A DNA stretch of 64,000 nucleotides from Mycolicibacterium lutetiense. Lineage in GTDB: Bacteria > Actinomycetota > Actinomycetes > Mycobacteriales > Mycobacteriaceae. The notes beneath the pieces were generated by a model that was not told where the DNA came from, did no database searches, and saw only the letters and a program-made list of their open reading frames with translations. Every line of letters starts with the position of its first letter. Positions within the stretch are counted from its first letter, which is position 1. Shown piece after piece: positions 39,927-48,125 of the stretch. A program made the position numbers and the translations under genes. The stretch lies in assembly GCF_017876775.1 (NCBI RefSeq), contig NZ_JAGIOP010000002.1, forward strand, positions 4,278,001 through 4,342,000. The letters are read 5' to 3'.

Positions 39927-40280
39927 ATGCCCAAGTCGTTGCCGGTCATTGATCTGACCGCACCGATCTGCTGCGCACCCGTCTCGGCGGCACCGCTCGA
40001 TGACGACGCGGCGCTGCAGATCGCGTTGCGGCTCAAAGCATTAGCCGACCCTGTGCGGATCAAACTGATGTCGATTCTGTTGACCGACGTGGAGGGTCAG
40101 GTGTGCACATGCGATCTGGCCACCGCGGTTGGGCTCGCCGAATCGACGACGAGCCACCACCTCGGCCAGCTGCGGAAAGCGGGGATGGTCACCGCGCATC
40201 GGCGCGGCATGAATGTGTTCTACGAAGCGAACGCGAAATCGTTGGATGCGTTGAGATCAACGTTAACGACCTGCTGCTAG
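39927..40280 (+). CDS. arsR: ArsR-family regulator with terminal cysteine pairs (Rv2640c-like)
   Basis: This 117-residue repressor begins MPKSLPVIDLTAPICCAPVSAAP, has the central VCTCDLATAVG motif and SESTTSHHLGQLRKAG-type recognition helix, and ends LTTCC. Three cysteine clusters (CC near 15, CxC near 58, CC at the end) could bind As(III) or a soft metal. It is closest by eye to Rv2640c and to the arsR at 47727. It controls a unit with arsC2 and a flavoprotein. GTG 39918 is an alternative start. Confidence 0.88.
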   Translation: MPKSLPVIDLTAPICCAPVSAAPLDDDAALQIALRLKALADPVRIKLMSILLTDVEGQVCTCDLATAVGLAESTTSHHLGQLRKAGMVTAHRRGMNVFYEANAKSLDALRSTLTTCC

Positions 40281-40329
40281 GGCCCTGGCCGCCACTACCT
40301 TTCGTCCCTTGATCTGAACAGGATTGCCC

Positions 40330-40746
40330 ATGCCAACCACCCCCAGCGTGCTATTCGTCTGCGTCCACAACGCCGGCCGATCCCAGATGGCCGCCGGTTT
40401 CCTCGCAGCGATGGCCGGAGACCGCATCGAGGTCCGCTCCGCAGGCTCCGCGCCCGCCGACCAGGTCAACCCGGCCGCGGTGGAGGCGATGGCAGAGGTC
40501 GGTATCGACATTTCCGCACAGAGCCCGAAGATCCTCACCGTGGACGCGGTGCAGGCCTCCGACGTCGTGATCTCGATGGGCTGCGGCGATGCCTGCCCGG
40601 TCTTTCCCGGCAAAAGCTACCGCGACTGGGTTTTGGAAGACCCCGCCGGTCAGGGGCTGGAATCAGTTCGCCTGATCCGCGACGAGATCAAGTCCCATGT
40701 CGAGGCATTGATCGCCGAACTGACCTCAAAACACTGCGCCCCCTGA
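40330..40746 (+). CDS. arsC: Arsenate reductase ArsC, C-x5-R type
   Basis: This 138-residue LMW-phosphatase-fold arsenate reductase has the P-loop CVHNAGRSQMA with Cys11 and Arg17, and MGCGDACPVFPG with Cys85/Cys89 as candidate thiol-relay residues. The catalytic Asp is in LEDPAG. It differs from arsC at 39295 in both the P-loop and relay cysteines, so the two probably use different thiol partners. ATG 40330 is preferred over TTG 40324. It lies 50 bases after arsR2. Confidence 0.92.
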   Translation: MPTTPSVLFVCVHNAGRSQMAAGFLAAMAGDRIEVRSAGSAPADQVNPAAVEAMAEVGIDISAQSPKILTVDAVQASDVVISMGCGDACPVFPGKSYRDWVLEDPAGQGLESVRLIRDEIKSHVEALIAELTSKHCAP

Positions 40747-40751
40747 TCCCA

Positions 40752-41801
40752 ATGGCAACGGGTGTGGATGTCGTTGTGGTCGGCGGCGGGCAGGCCGGGC
40801 TGGCCGCTGGGTACTACCTGCGCCGGGCTGGCCACCACTTCGTGATCCTCGACGACCAACCCGCACCCGGAGGTGCATGGCCCCACACCTGGCCGTCACT
40901 GCGGTTGTTTTCCCCGGCCCAGTACGCCTCTCTGCCGGGGTGGCCCATGCCGCCGTGGAAGAGCGGGTTTCCGCCGGCAAGTCACGTCGTGGACTACCTC
41001 ACCGCCTACGAGGCCCGCTATGACCTGCCGATCGAGCGGCCGGTGCGGGTGAGCGCGATACGTCGCGACGGCGCCGAACTGCGGGTCGAAGCGGGGACTC
41101 GGGCGTGGCGGGCGCGCCGCGTCATCAGCGCCACCGGAACCTGGCAGCAGCCGTTCTGGCCCGTGTACCCGGGCATGCGAACCTTCGCCGGACGACAGTT
41201 GCACACCGTCGACTACCGCACGCCAGCTAAGTTCGCGGACGCCGATGTCGTCGTGGTCGGTGGTGGCAATTCCGCGGCCCAGCTGGTCGCTGAGATCTCC
41301 CCGGCGGCCGCCAGCACGTTGTGGGCCACGCTGCGACCGCCGAGATTCCTGCCCGACGGTGTGGACGGCCGAGCCCTGTTCGAGGCTGCGTCCCGTCGGG
41401 CTATCGCCCTGGCCGCGGGGCAGCCCGATCCCGGCGGGGTCGCCGCACTCGGTGACATCGTGATGGTCCCCGAAGTCCTGGCCGCGCGCGATCGCGGCGA
41501 TCTCACACCGGTATCGATGTTCGACCGCCTGACACCTGATGGCGTGGCCTGGGGTGAGCGAGTCCACCACGCTGATGTGGTGTTGTGGGCGACAGGATTT
41601 CGCCCCGCCCTTTCCCACCTTCGGCCACTCCGGTTGCGCGGCGAGGACGGTACCGTGCCGACCGCCGGCACCCGCGCCCTGGCCGAACCACGCCTGCACT
41701 TGCTCGGCTATGGCGACTGGACCGGACCGGGATCGGCCACAATCCTCGGCGTCGGCCGGACCGCCAAGTCGGCGGTTGCCGAACTCGACCTCAACGACTG
41801 A
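40752..41801 (+). CDS. arsO: FAD/NAD(P)-dependent monooxygenase, ArsO-like
   Basis: This 349-residue flavoprotein has an FAD-binding Rossmann motif VVVVGGGQAGLAAGYYLRRAG at the start, LFSPAQYASLPGW, an NAD(P) site VVVVGGGNSAAQLVAEI, and the ATGFRP motif near the end. This architecture matches the putative flavin-containing monooxygenases (ArsO type) found in ars operons, whose substrate is not settled. It starts 5 bases after the arsC2 stop and has a single-operon relation to arsR2. Confidence 0.85.
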   Translation: MATGVDVVVVGGGQAGLAAGYYLRRAGHHFVILDDQPAPGGAWPHTWPSLRLFSPAQYASLPGWPMPPWKSGFPPASHVVDYLTAYEARYDLPIERPVRVSAIRRDGAELRVEAGTRAWRARRVISATGTWQQPFWPVYPGMRTFAGRQLHTVDYRTPAKFADADVVVVGGGNSAAQLVAEISPAAASTLWATLRPPRFLPDGVDGRALFEAASRRAIALAAGQPDPGGVAALGDIVMVPEVLAARDRGDLTPVSMFDRLTPDGVAWGERVHHADVVLWATGFRPALSHLRPLRLRGEDGTVPTAGTRALAEPRLHLLGYGDWTGPGSATILGVGRTAKSAVAELDLND

Positions 41802-41904
41802 CGCTCTAGCCCAGCCCGGCTATTGAGCTGCAGTGACCACTAGGCGATTGGGCAGCTGAGGCCCGTACGGGGTGTGTTCTGCGTGGCGGCCTGGTCGTCG
41901 GTTG

Positions 41905-42600
41905 TCAGCTTGCCTGCACGTAGGGCGCAAGGTGATCGATCCGGCCGGCGAGGATGTCCACGGTGTTCTCGAAGGCATCCGAGTTGGTGCTGTGCACCGG
42001 GTCAGGAATTGACCAGTGGATCCGCGCGGGGTCGGGTGCGAGTTCCTCATGGGCGCTATCGCACACCGCGATCACCAGATCACCAGAAGTCAACACTTCG
42101 TTGAGATGACGCGGCGCCCGCATCGACATCGGGACCCGCCGCTGCCGTGCAGCAGCCACCGCAGCCGGGTGAATACGGTCCACCGGGTGCGTTCCCGCCG
42201 AGGTGGCCAACACCGGGCTGCGCCGGTTCCAGATGGCAGCCGCGAGTTGGCTTCGAGCCGAATTCTGCGTACAGACAAACACCACCCGGCGCGCATGACG
42301 CACCGCCGCGGGCACCAGCTGCTCGAGCGCCTCACGCTGCAGATGCAAATAGGTGCGGCGTCGATCGGCCTCGGACCGGGTGCGCCCGATCAGCCCGGCC
42401 TCGGTCAAGACCCGCAGGTGATGGGCCATCAGATTCGACGGCACCGACAGTTGAGCCTGCAACTCCGAGGGCGACGCGTCGGCGATCAACAGCTGATCAA
42501 CGATCGCCACCCGGTACGGATCGGCCAGGGCAGCATGAATCTCGGCGCGCCGCGACGCCTCAACGAGATCTGGCTGACCATCCATTGGCTCAATGGTCAT
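41905..42600 (-). CDS. ArsR-ArsC fusion: winged-helix repressor plus LMW-phosphatase arsenate reductase domain
   Basis: The N-terminal half (about 10-100) is an ArsR-type winged helix (EIHAALADPYRVAIVDQLL, SELQAQLSVPSNLMAHHLRVLTEAGLI). The C-terminal half is an LMW-phosphatase domain with P-loop VVFVCTQNSARSQLA (Cys110, Arg116) and a late SIPDPVHS acid loop. The HTH part has no ArsR-type cysteine cluster, so sensing may use the reductase domain. It is divergent from pstS2. The start is ATG 42600 or ATG 42585; a palindrome (42588-42605) covers the first, and TTGACG lies upstream at 42616-42621. Confidence 0.85.
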   Translation of the reverse strand: MTIEPMDGQPDLVEASRRAEIHAALADPYRVAIVDQLLIADASPSELQAQLSVPSNLMAHHLRVLTEAGLIGRTRSEADRRRTYLHLQREALEQLVPAAVRHARRVVFVCTQNSARSQLAAAIWNRRSPVLATSAGTHPVDRIHPAAVAAARQRRVPMSMRAPRHLNEVLTSGDLVIAVCDSAHEELAPDPARIHWSIPDPVHSTNSDAFENTVDILAGRIDHLAPYVQAS

Positions 42601-42605
42601 TGAGC
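42588..42605. promoter_or_regulatory. Palindromic operator at the ArsR-ArsC start
   Basis: GCTCAAT-GGTC-ATTGAGC is a perfect 7-4-7 inverted repeat overlapping the presumed start codon. The core CTCAAT-N4-ATTGAG recurs at 42886 and, with one change, at 57314. Confidence 0.7.
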
Positions 42606-43098
42606 GATGGCAGGTCGTCAAGCCAAGGCCCGACCTACCTGGCGGCCCAGAACCGCTCGGCCCACGCCGCCCATCCTTCCCGCTGGGGACCGCCTCGCGT
42701 CGTCGCGCAGCTTTCTCAGTGCTGTCACCGAGGGCAGGCGCCGGGTCGTGCTGGACCAGGTCATGCACACCGCAGGGCTCGCGTCCCGGAGGACCTCCGT
42801 CTGTGAACGTTCGCCACCTGGGAGATGAATGGTCGGTGACATCACCTGCCGAATCCCGTTACCGCACTTGCCCATCAGGAGATCACTCAATCATTATTGA
42901 GGCAATCATGGTTGAGCGATATGGAGACGGACCGCAGGTGAATGGTGCGGGCCGAATCGATTGCCGCGGCACTGCGCCGTGGCCGCGCTGTTGTTGGCGC
43001 ACAACGTTTCCAACCCGCAATGGTCAGGCCGCAGCTATGTGCGGCTGGCTGCCCGGAGCGCACACGTATCCACCCCGAACACAAAGGACACAATCGAC
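42601..43098. other. 500-base divergent intergenic region, ArsR-ArsC / pstS2
   Basis: I see no convincing gene here. The small frames on both strands lack ribosome sites and protein-like sequence. It holds the two CTCAAT palindromes near its ends and an AT-rich patch around 42885-42920 that probably contains the pstS2 promoter. A decayed gene fragment cannot be excluded. Confidence 0.6.
42886..42901. promoter_or_regulatory. Palindromic operator upstream of pstS2
   Basis: CTCAAT-CATT-ATTGAG is a perfect 6-4-6 inverted repeat about 200 bases before pstS2, with the same arms and spacer length as the sites at 42588 and 57314. A looser repeat (CAATCATGGTTG) follows directly. Confidence 0.65.
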
Positions 43099-44187
43099 AT
43101 GAAATTTCGCCGATACCGCACAGCCGCAGGTCTGGCCGTTGGCGGGGCACTGCTTCTGGCTGGATGCGCCACGACCGGCCCGGTGCAGCCCTACGCCAAG
43201 AACGCCACGGTGGACTGTGAGGGCAAGCAGACCCTGACCGCGAGCGGATCCACAGCACAGGCCAACGCCATGACCCGATTCATCAAGACCTATCAGGACG
43301 CCTGTCCGGGCAAAACGGTGACCTACACCGCCAACGGATCAGGGGCAGGGGTCGAGGAATTCCTCAGCGGCAAAACGGATTTCGGCGGATCGGACACCCC
43401 GCTGCAGGGTGAGGAATATGCGACCGCCGCGCAACGCTGCGGCGGCTCGGACGCCTGGAACCTGCCTGTCGCTTTCGGCCCCCTGGCCATCACGTTCAAC
43501 CTCAGCGAGGTCAACGTGCTGACCCTCGACGCGCCCACCTTGGCCAAGATCTTCACCGGCGCCATCACCCGATGGGACGACCCGGCGATCGTGGCACTCA
43601 ACGGAAAAATGCCCGCTCTCGACATCCACGTCGTCTATCGCAGCGACGCATCCGGCACCACCGACAACTTCCAGCAGTATCTGCAGACCGCCTCCGAAGG
43701 CGCATGGACCCACGGCGCCGGAAAGGTGTTCCACGGCGGCACGGGTCAGGGCGCCCCCGGCAACCAGGGCACCTCGGAGGTCGTAAGGAACACCGAGGGA
43801 GCCATCAGCTACAACGAGTGGTCCTATGCCATCGACAAGGAGCTGGCGGCCGCCGACATCAGGACCTCTGCCGGCATCGTGCACATCGGCTCCGACTGGG
43901 TCGGCAAAACTATTTCGTCGGTCGGTATTACCGGCCAGGGCAACGACATCGTCTTGGACCTGGCACCGATCTATCGCCCCACCGAAAAGGGTGCCTACCC
44001 GATCGTGTTGGCCAGCTACGAAATCGTCTGCTCGAAATACCCCGACCCGGGGGTGGGCAAGGCCGTCAAGGCATTCCTGCACTCCACCATCACCGCGGGC
44101 CAGACCGGCCTCAACAAGAGCGGCTACATCCCGCTGCCGCCCGACTTTCAATCCAAGGTTTCGGCTGCAGTCGACAGCATCACCTAG
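43099..44187 (+). CDS. pstS: Orphan phosphate-binding lipoprotein PstS (island copy 1)
   Basis: This 362-residue phosphate-binding lipoprotein has the signal MKFRRYRTAAGLAVGGALLLAGC with lipobox LAGC, phosphate loops [22 protein letters not shown] and [14 protein letters not shown], and the normal C-terminal IPLPPDFQSKVSAAVDSI. No permease or ATPase follows; the next gene is a regulator. It may feed phosphate to the island PstCAB at 58766-61431. ATG 43099 has AAAGGA upstream. It is divergent from the ArsR-ArsC fusion and shares its palindrome. Confidence 0.92.
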   Translation: MKFRRYRTAAGLAVGGALLLAGCATTGPVQPYAKNATVDCEGKQTLTASGSTAQANAMTRFIKTYQDACPGKTVTYTANGSGAGVEEFLSGKTDFGGSDTPLQGEEYATAAQRCGGSDAWNLPVAFGPLAITFNLSEVNVLTLDAPTLAKIFTGAITRWDDPAIVALNGKMPALDIHVVYRSDASGTTDNFQQYLQTASEGAWTHGAGKVFHGGTGQGAPGNQGTSEVVRNTEGAISYNEWSYAIDKELAAADIRTSAGIVHIGSDWVGKTISSVGITGQGNDIVLDLAPIYRPTEKGAYPIVLASYEIVCSKYPDPGVGKAVKAFLHSTITAGQTGLNKSGYIPLPPDFQSKVSAAVDSIT

Positions 44188-44204
44188 CGGCGGCCGCGCT
44201 GCGA

Positions 44205-44222
44205 TACCGAACATATTCGGTA
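44205..44222. other. Perfect 7-4-7 inverted repeat after pstS2
   Basis: TACCGAA-CATA-TTCGGTA begins 18 bases after the pstS2 stop. It could terminate pstS2 or act as an operator for the downstream XRE gene. The 296-base gap to that gene also holds the 10-base palindrome CTACTAGTAG at 44436 and no ORF I can support. Confidence 0.5.
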
Positions 44223-44483
44223 ACAACAGTTCTCGCGCAGCTGTACTCGCGCGGGTGCTGTCCGATGCGATGGTGCCAGCGGCGGACGCGGGGATCTGAA
44301 CAGTGGGGCGAAGTCTCAGGAGGGCACTGGAGGGCGTCTGGTTGGCGGTCACCCGCCTCCTGCGCGGCCGGGCACAATCCTCCTCGCACCGGCGCTTCGG
44401 AAAAGCCACTCCTGAGACCCCGCCATCTCAATGTACTACTAGTAGGGCAGACTCTCGTGTTGCTGGGCTGGCTACTGGGTGGC

Positions 44484-44750
44484 GTGCCGACCCGACCCAG
44501 CCAGACAGATCCCGAACGAGCCGCCCTGTGGGCCCAGCGCCGCCACGCGGTAGGCCTGCGTATTCGCAGCTTGCGAATCGAACGGGGACTGACCCAGGAA
44601 GCACTGGCCCTGGAATCGGGCGTCACGCGCAATGTGCTCATCCACGTCGAACACGGCAAACGCGGGCTGTTGTTTGAGCGGCTCTACGACATCGCCGAGG
44701 TGCTCGGCGTTCCGGCGGGTGACCTGCTTGAGGATCCATCCGGCGGCTGA
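44484..44750 (+). CDS. XRE/Cro-type helix-turn-helix regulator, 88 residues
   Basis: The frame encodes VGLRIRSLRIERGLTQEALALESGVTRNVLIHVEHGKRGLLFERLYDIAEVLGVPAGDLL, a complete five-helix HTH_3 domain with about 30 preceding residues. GTG 44484 or GTG 44457 may be the start; there is no strong ribosome site. The frame is open much further upstream, but that part lies under pstS2 and is not protein-like. The target is unknown; it may control element genes. Confidence 0.72.
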   Translation: MPTRPSQTDPERAALWAQRRHAVGLRIRSLRIERGLTQEALALESGVTRNVLIHVEHGKRGLLFERLYDIAEVLGVPAGDLLEDPSGG

Positions 44751-44886
44751 TGCAACCCTGATGTGCGCCCGATCGGCCGCGGTTGAGTGATCCACGTCAC
44801 GCAACTGGGCCCCATGAACATGTCGGCCAGTGCGTTTGGTGCCGCGCGTAGATTGATTTTTCGGATCCGCACCGCCACATCGGCTA

Positions 44887-44910
44887 TTATCTGCGTATGA
44901 ATGCAGATAA
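44887..44910. promoter_or_regulatory. Operator overlapping the kmtR start codon
   Basis: TTATCTGC and GCAGATAA form a perfect 8-base inverted repeat with an 8-base spacer that contains the ATG of the repressor gene. This fits autorepression by an ArsR/SmtB protein. Confidence 0.75.
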
Positions 44911-45298
44911 CGGAATGTCTGGGCCGCTGGCTGAGGATCAGGCGGCCCTGGTGGTCGAGGTGTTCCGGATGCTGGCCGATGTCACCCGCATTCAGGTGTT
45001 GTGGGCGCTGGCCGAGGGGGAACGCTCGGTGACCGAGTTGGCCGAGCGGGTGGGTAAGCCGGCGCCGTCAGTGTCGCAACATTTGGCCAAACTGCGGATG
45101 GCGCGCCTGGTGCGCACTCGACGTGCGGGCACCACGATCTATTACAGCCTCGAAAACGAGCACGTGCGCCAACTCGTGGTCGATGCGGTGTTCAACGCTG
45201 AGCACGCAGGCCCGGGTGTGCCGGCCCACCACCGCCACGACCCCGGCGTGCGCGCCTTGGACGCCTCCCAACAGCCCCGCACGGTGGGTCGGCAATGA
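44897..45298 (+). CDS. kmtR: ArsR/SmtB-family Ni/Co-sensing repressor, KmtR-like
   Basis: This 133-residue repressor closely resembles mycobacterial KmtR: LVVEVFRMLADVTRIQVLWALA, GKPAPSVSQHLAKLRMARLVRTRR and ENEHVRQLVVDAVFNAEHAGPGVP. The residues implicated in KmtR metal sensing have counterparts here: His89, Glu102, His103, His111 and His112. In M. tuberculosis KmtR represses a CDF exporter and itself. Here it overlaps a CDF gene by 4 bases, and a palindrome spans its own start. It has no arsenite-type cysteines. Confidence 0.88.
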   Translation: MNADNGMSGPLAEDQAALVVEVFRMLADVTRIQVLWALAEGERSVTELAERVGKPAPSVSQHLAKLRMARLVRTRRAGTTIYYSLENEHVRQLVVDAVFNAEHAGPGVPAHHRHDPGVRALDASQQPRTVGRQ

Positions 45299-46416
45299 GT
45301 GACCGCGACGGCGAAATAGGCACGGCCTCAGAGACTTCCGGTGGCGACGGGGCTGGCCGTGCTCATGGCGGCGACCAGCATGCCCATGCACATCATCATG
45401 GGGTCGGTCATCGTCATCGGGGCGGATTGCGTGGGGTGGTCGCCGAGATCTTCGCCCCGCACAGCCACGACGCCGCCGACAGTACCGATAGCGCCCTGGA
45501 ATCCAGCGCCGCGGGAATCCGCGCAGTAAAGATCAGCCTGCTGGTGCTGGGCGTGACCGCGATCGGCCAGATCGTGATCGTGGTGATCTCGGGGTCGATC
45601 GCGCTGGCTGCTGACACCATCCACAACTTCTCCGATGCGTTGACCGCAGTGCCGTTGTGGATCGCGTTCGCGCTGGGCACCAAAGCCGCCACCCGGCGCT
45701 ACACCTACGGCTACGGCCGTGCTGAGGATCTAGCCGGTGTGTTCGTGGTCGCGATGATCGCCTTGTCGGCGATCATCGCCGGCTACGAGGCGGTGCTGCG
45801 GTTGATTCATCCCCAACCCATCGACCACCTCGGGTGGGTGGCCGCGGCCGGGGTCATCGGCTTCATCGGCAACGAATGGGTGGCGCTGTACCGGATCCGC
45901 GTCGGCCGCCGGATCGGATCAGCGGCGCTGGTGGCCGATGGATTACACGCCCGCACAGACGGATTCACCTCCCTGGCCGTGGTGTTGGGCGCCGGGGGTG
46001 TCGCGTTAGGGTTCCCGCTGGCCGATCCGATCATCGGGTTGGGGATCACCGCGGCGATCCTCGCGGTGCTGCGCACCGCGGCCCGTGATGTGTTCCGCCG
46101 GTTGATGGACGGTGTGGATCCTGCGTTCATCGACACCGCCGAGAAATCCTTAGCCACCCGGGCGGGAGTGCGGGGGGTTCGTAGTGTGCGGATGCGCTGG
46201 ATCGGGCATCGCCTCCACGCCGACGCTGAACTCGACATCGACCCGGCACTGACTCTCGTACAGGCCCATCGCATCGCCCACGACGCCGAACACGACCTCA
46301 TCCACGCGGTGCCCAAACTGACCACCGTACTCATCCACGCCTACCCCGCCGACGCTGAGAACCCGGCTGACACACACCGCCGCAGCATGGAAGCCGCGCC
46401 GTTGCATCACAATTGA
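45295..46416 (+). CDS. Cation diffusion facilitator (CDF) metal exporter
   Basis: This 373-residue exporter has a His/Asp-rich N-terminal tail (HAHAHHHGVGHRHRG), six membrane helices, and metal motifs DTIHNFSDAL (helix 2) and DGLHARTDGF (helix 5), each a D/H-xxx-D pair for divalent metals. A C-terminal cytosolic ferredoxin-like domain (about 270-350) follows. Pairing with a KmtR-like sensor points to Ni(II)/Co(II) export, as for Rv2025c. It is cotranscribed with kmtR. Confidence 0.9.
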   Translation: MSDRDGEIGTASETSGGDGAGRAHGGDQHAHAHHHGVGHRHRGGLRGVVAEIFAPHSHDAADSTDSALESSAAGIRAVKISLLVLGVTAIGQIVIVVISGSIALAADTIHNFSDALTAVPLWIAFALGTKAATRRYTYGYGRAEDLAGVFVVAMIALSAIIAGYEAVLRLIHPQPIDHLGWVAAAGVIGFIGNEWVALYRIRVGRRIGSAALVADGLHARTDGFTSLAVVLGAGGVALGFPLADPIIGLGITAAILAVLRTAARDVFRRLMDGVDPAFIDTAEKSLATRAGVRGVRSVRMRWIGHRLHADAELDIDPALTLVQAHRIAHDAEHDLIHAVPKLTTVLIHAYPADAENPADTHRRSMEAAPLHHN

Positions 46417-46612
46417 TCCCGACGTGGACGAACTGGATCGTGCCGGGTACCAGCACGCGGTCGGCCAAGCGGACGGCATATCAAGGATCTGCTGGACTAC
46501 TGCACTGGCCTCTGGCCAATTGGGCATCGCCAGGTCTGAGCGCCTGTCCCGGATCAAACCGGCTGACTAGTGCAGACACCTCCGAGTGTGACGATGGCTG
46601 GCCAGCCACGAT

Positions 46613-47515
46613 TCACTGACCGGGCAAAAACGCGACATATGACCGGCGGGTGAGGGTCAATTCTATGAGGTCTGCGGGATTCTGATCGGCCAGCGCGAAC
46701 GCCCATGGCGTCAGGCCATGATCACGTGCGGCACCCGATACCGAGGCGAACTCGTCGCGAAAATGGTTGCGCTGCCCCGAGGTCCAGCCGCGATGATCGA
46801 CTGCCAGCGTCCACGGCCGCGTGAATCGGCGCGTGTCGGGATCGTAGCCTTCACCGGCGTACAGCTCAACGCGGTAGATGCCGTCGACGTCGGCGATCTG
46901 CCCCGTCCAGCGCAGCTGGGCATGAAGCACCCGCCGATGCGGCAGCCTGACGATGTCGCGGCGTGGCAGTCCCTTGAACGCGAATTGGTAGCGATCGGCA
47001 TTGACGCCCGGAAGCTCGATCGGCGCCTGTCGGCGCTCCTCGGCGCTCATCTCCAGAAACGCCGCCGCGAATGGCCTGACCGATCGGGCGATCGCGCTGC
47101 CTGAGGTTCTTCGGCGTACGTCACCTGTCGCCGATACTGGCACTAGTGAGGTCCGGCGGCGATCAGGGCTGGGCGACAAGCCAGCGGCGGGTTCCCCGCT
47201 GATCTTGCGGTCCTCTGATTCGACCAACCGGGTCGGCCGCAGCACCGGCAGTCGGCCAGGGGGACCGCCGGCGATCACGCCACCGGCAGCTGCGGTGTCA
47301 TCAACCAGGGTGCAGTTCACATGCTGGCGAAGCGGTTTGGTGGCAAAGTGCGCCTGCACTCGTCGGTCGGGGCGGTGGGCTTTCGGGTACATCTCGACAA
47401 TGCAGCCGCAGCACCGAAACGTCGTGGCCTCGACCTCGGCATCGGTCCAGGCCCGCAACTCCTGCGCCGACACCACAACTGCCGGATCGGTTCCATCGAT
47501 CACCGCACTGTCCAC
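46613..47515 (-). CDS. Cysteine-containing accessory-genome protein of unknown function
   Basis: From GTG 47515 (GGGGGCGG just upstream) the product has about 300 residues. The N-terminal part has AQELRAWTDAEVEATTFRCCGCIVEMYPKAHR and QAHFATKPLRQHVNC, a Cys/His pattern that could hold zinc. The C-terminal part has YQFAFKGLPRRDIVRLPHRRV, AELRWTGQ-like strands and TRPWTLAVDHRGWTSGQRNHF. I do not recognise the family; similar Cys/His modules occur in plasmid and phage-like genes. It is divergent from arsR3 with a palindrome between. Confidence 0.6.
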   Translation of the reverse strand: MDSAVIDGTDPAVVVSAQELRAWTDAEVEATTFRCCGCIVEMYPKAHRPDRRVQAHFATKPLRQHVNCTLVDDTAAAGGVIAGGPPGRLPVLRPTRLVESEDRKISGEPAAGLSPSPDRRRTSLVPVSATGDVRRRTSGSAIARSVRPFAAAFLEMSAEERRQAPIELPGVNADRYQFAFKGLPRRDIVRLPHRRVLHAQLRWTGQIADVDGIYRVELYAGEGYDPDTRRFTRPWTLAVDHRGWTSGQRNHFRDEFASVSGAARDHGLTPWAFALADQNPADLIELTLTRRSYVAFLPGQ

Positions 47516-47689
47516 GACCGCCCCCGTGTCGACCGCCCCCGCAGATGGCCGACCCCCGGCGCATCCGAGCAACCCGCCCAGCACACCGGCGCGGCCACTG
47601 CCCCCAGTGTCGCAGCCACCGCCGACACGCAAGCCAACACGACCACCGCCGCCACGGTGCTCGGCGCTGGGAATCCACACCGCTGGTCA

Positions 47690-47705
47690 TTTGATATATA
47701 TCAAA
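47690..47705. promoter_or_regulatory. Perfect 16-base palindrome upstream of arsR3
   Basis: TTTGATATATATCAAA is fully self-complementary and lies 21 bases before the arsR3 ATG at 47727, in the divergent promoter region. It is AT-rich against a GC-rich background, as expected for an ArsR operator over a promoter. Confidence 0.7.
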
Positions 47706-47726
47706 AAGGTGGTTATGGTTGGCGTC

Positions 47727-48080
47727 ATGCCCAAGGCGTTGCCTGTTATCGATGTCAGTGCCCCGATCTGTTGCGCCCCGATCTCCGCGGCGCCGATGGA
47801 TGAGGTTGTCGCCGTCGCACTTGCGCTGCGCCTCAAGGCATTGGCCGATCCAGCGCGGCTACGGCTGATGTCGATCCTGCTGACCGCCCGCGACGGTGAG
47901 CTGTGCACCCAAGATCTGGCTACCGCCGTCGGTCTGTCTGACGGCACGGTCAGCCACCATCTCGGCCAGTTGAAGAAGGCGGGATTGGCGCTGTCGCAGC
48001 GACGCGGAATGAACGTCTATTACCGGGCGCATGTCGCTGCCCTCGACGCCTTGCGCGGCGTGTTGGCGACCTGCTGCTAA
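47727..48080 (+). CDS. arsR: ArsR-family regulator, divergent metal site (arsR3)
   Basis: This 117-residue repressor starts MPKALPVIDVSAPICCAPISAAP and ends VLATCC, with the helix SDGTVSHHLGQLKKAGL. It is a paralogue of the protein at 39927, but its central motif is LCTQDL: the second cysteine of CxC is replaced by Gln. It therefore keeps the N- and C-terminal CC pairs only, and may sense a different ligand. ATG 47715 is an alternative start. It precedes the dioxygenase by 45 bases. Confidence 0.87.
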   Translation: MPKALPVIDVSAPICCAPISAAPMDEVVAVALALRLKALADPARLRLMSILLTARDGELCTQDLATAVGLSDGTVSHHLGQLKKAGLALSQRRGMNVYYRAHVAALDALRGVLATCC

Positions 48081-48125
48081 CCCGATCCATCAAACAGTTT
48101 CACCCCGTCGATAAGGAGTTCTCCC

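Noticed and set aside
42618..42890. 90-codon minus-strand frame in the ArsR-ArsC/pstS2 gap
   Set aside because: No ribosome site, no recognisable sequence, and it overlaps probable promoter and operator DNA.
44436..44445. 10-base palindrome CTACTAGTAG before the XRE gene as an operator
   Set aside because: Short and single; it could be chance, so it is mentioned only inside the neighbouring entry.
43572..44483. Upstream extension of the XRE regulator frame under pstS2
   Set aside because: It is an off-frame reading of pstS2 without protein-like character; only the C-terminal HTH part is supported.
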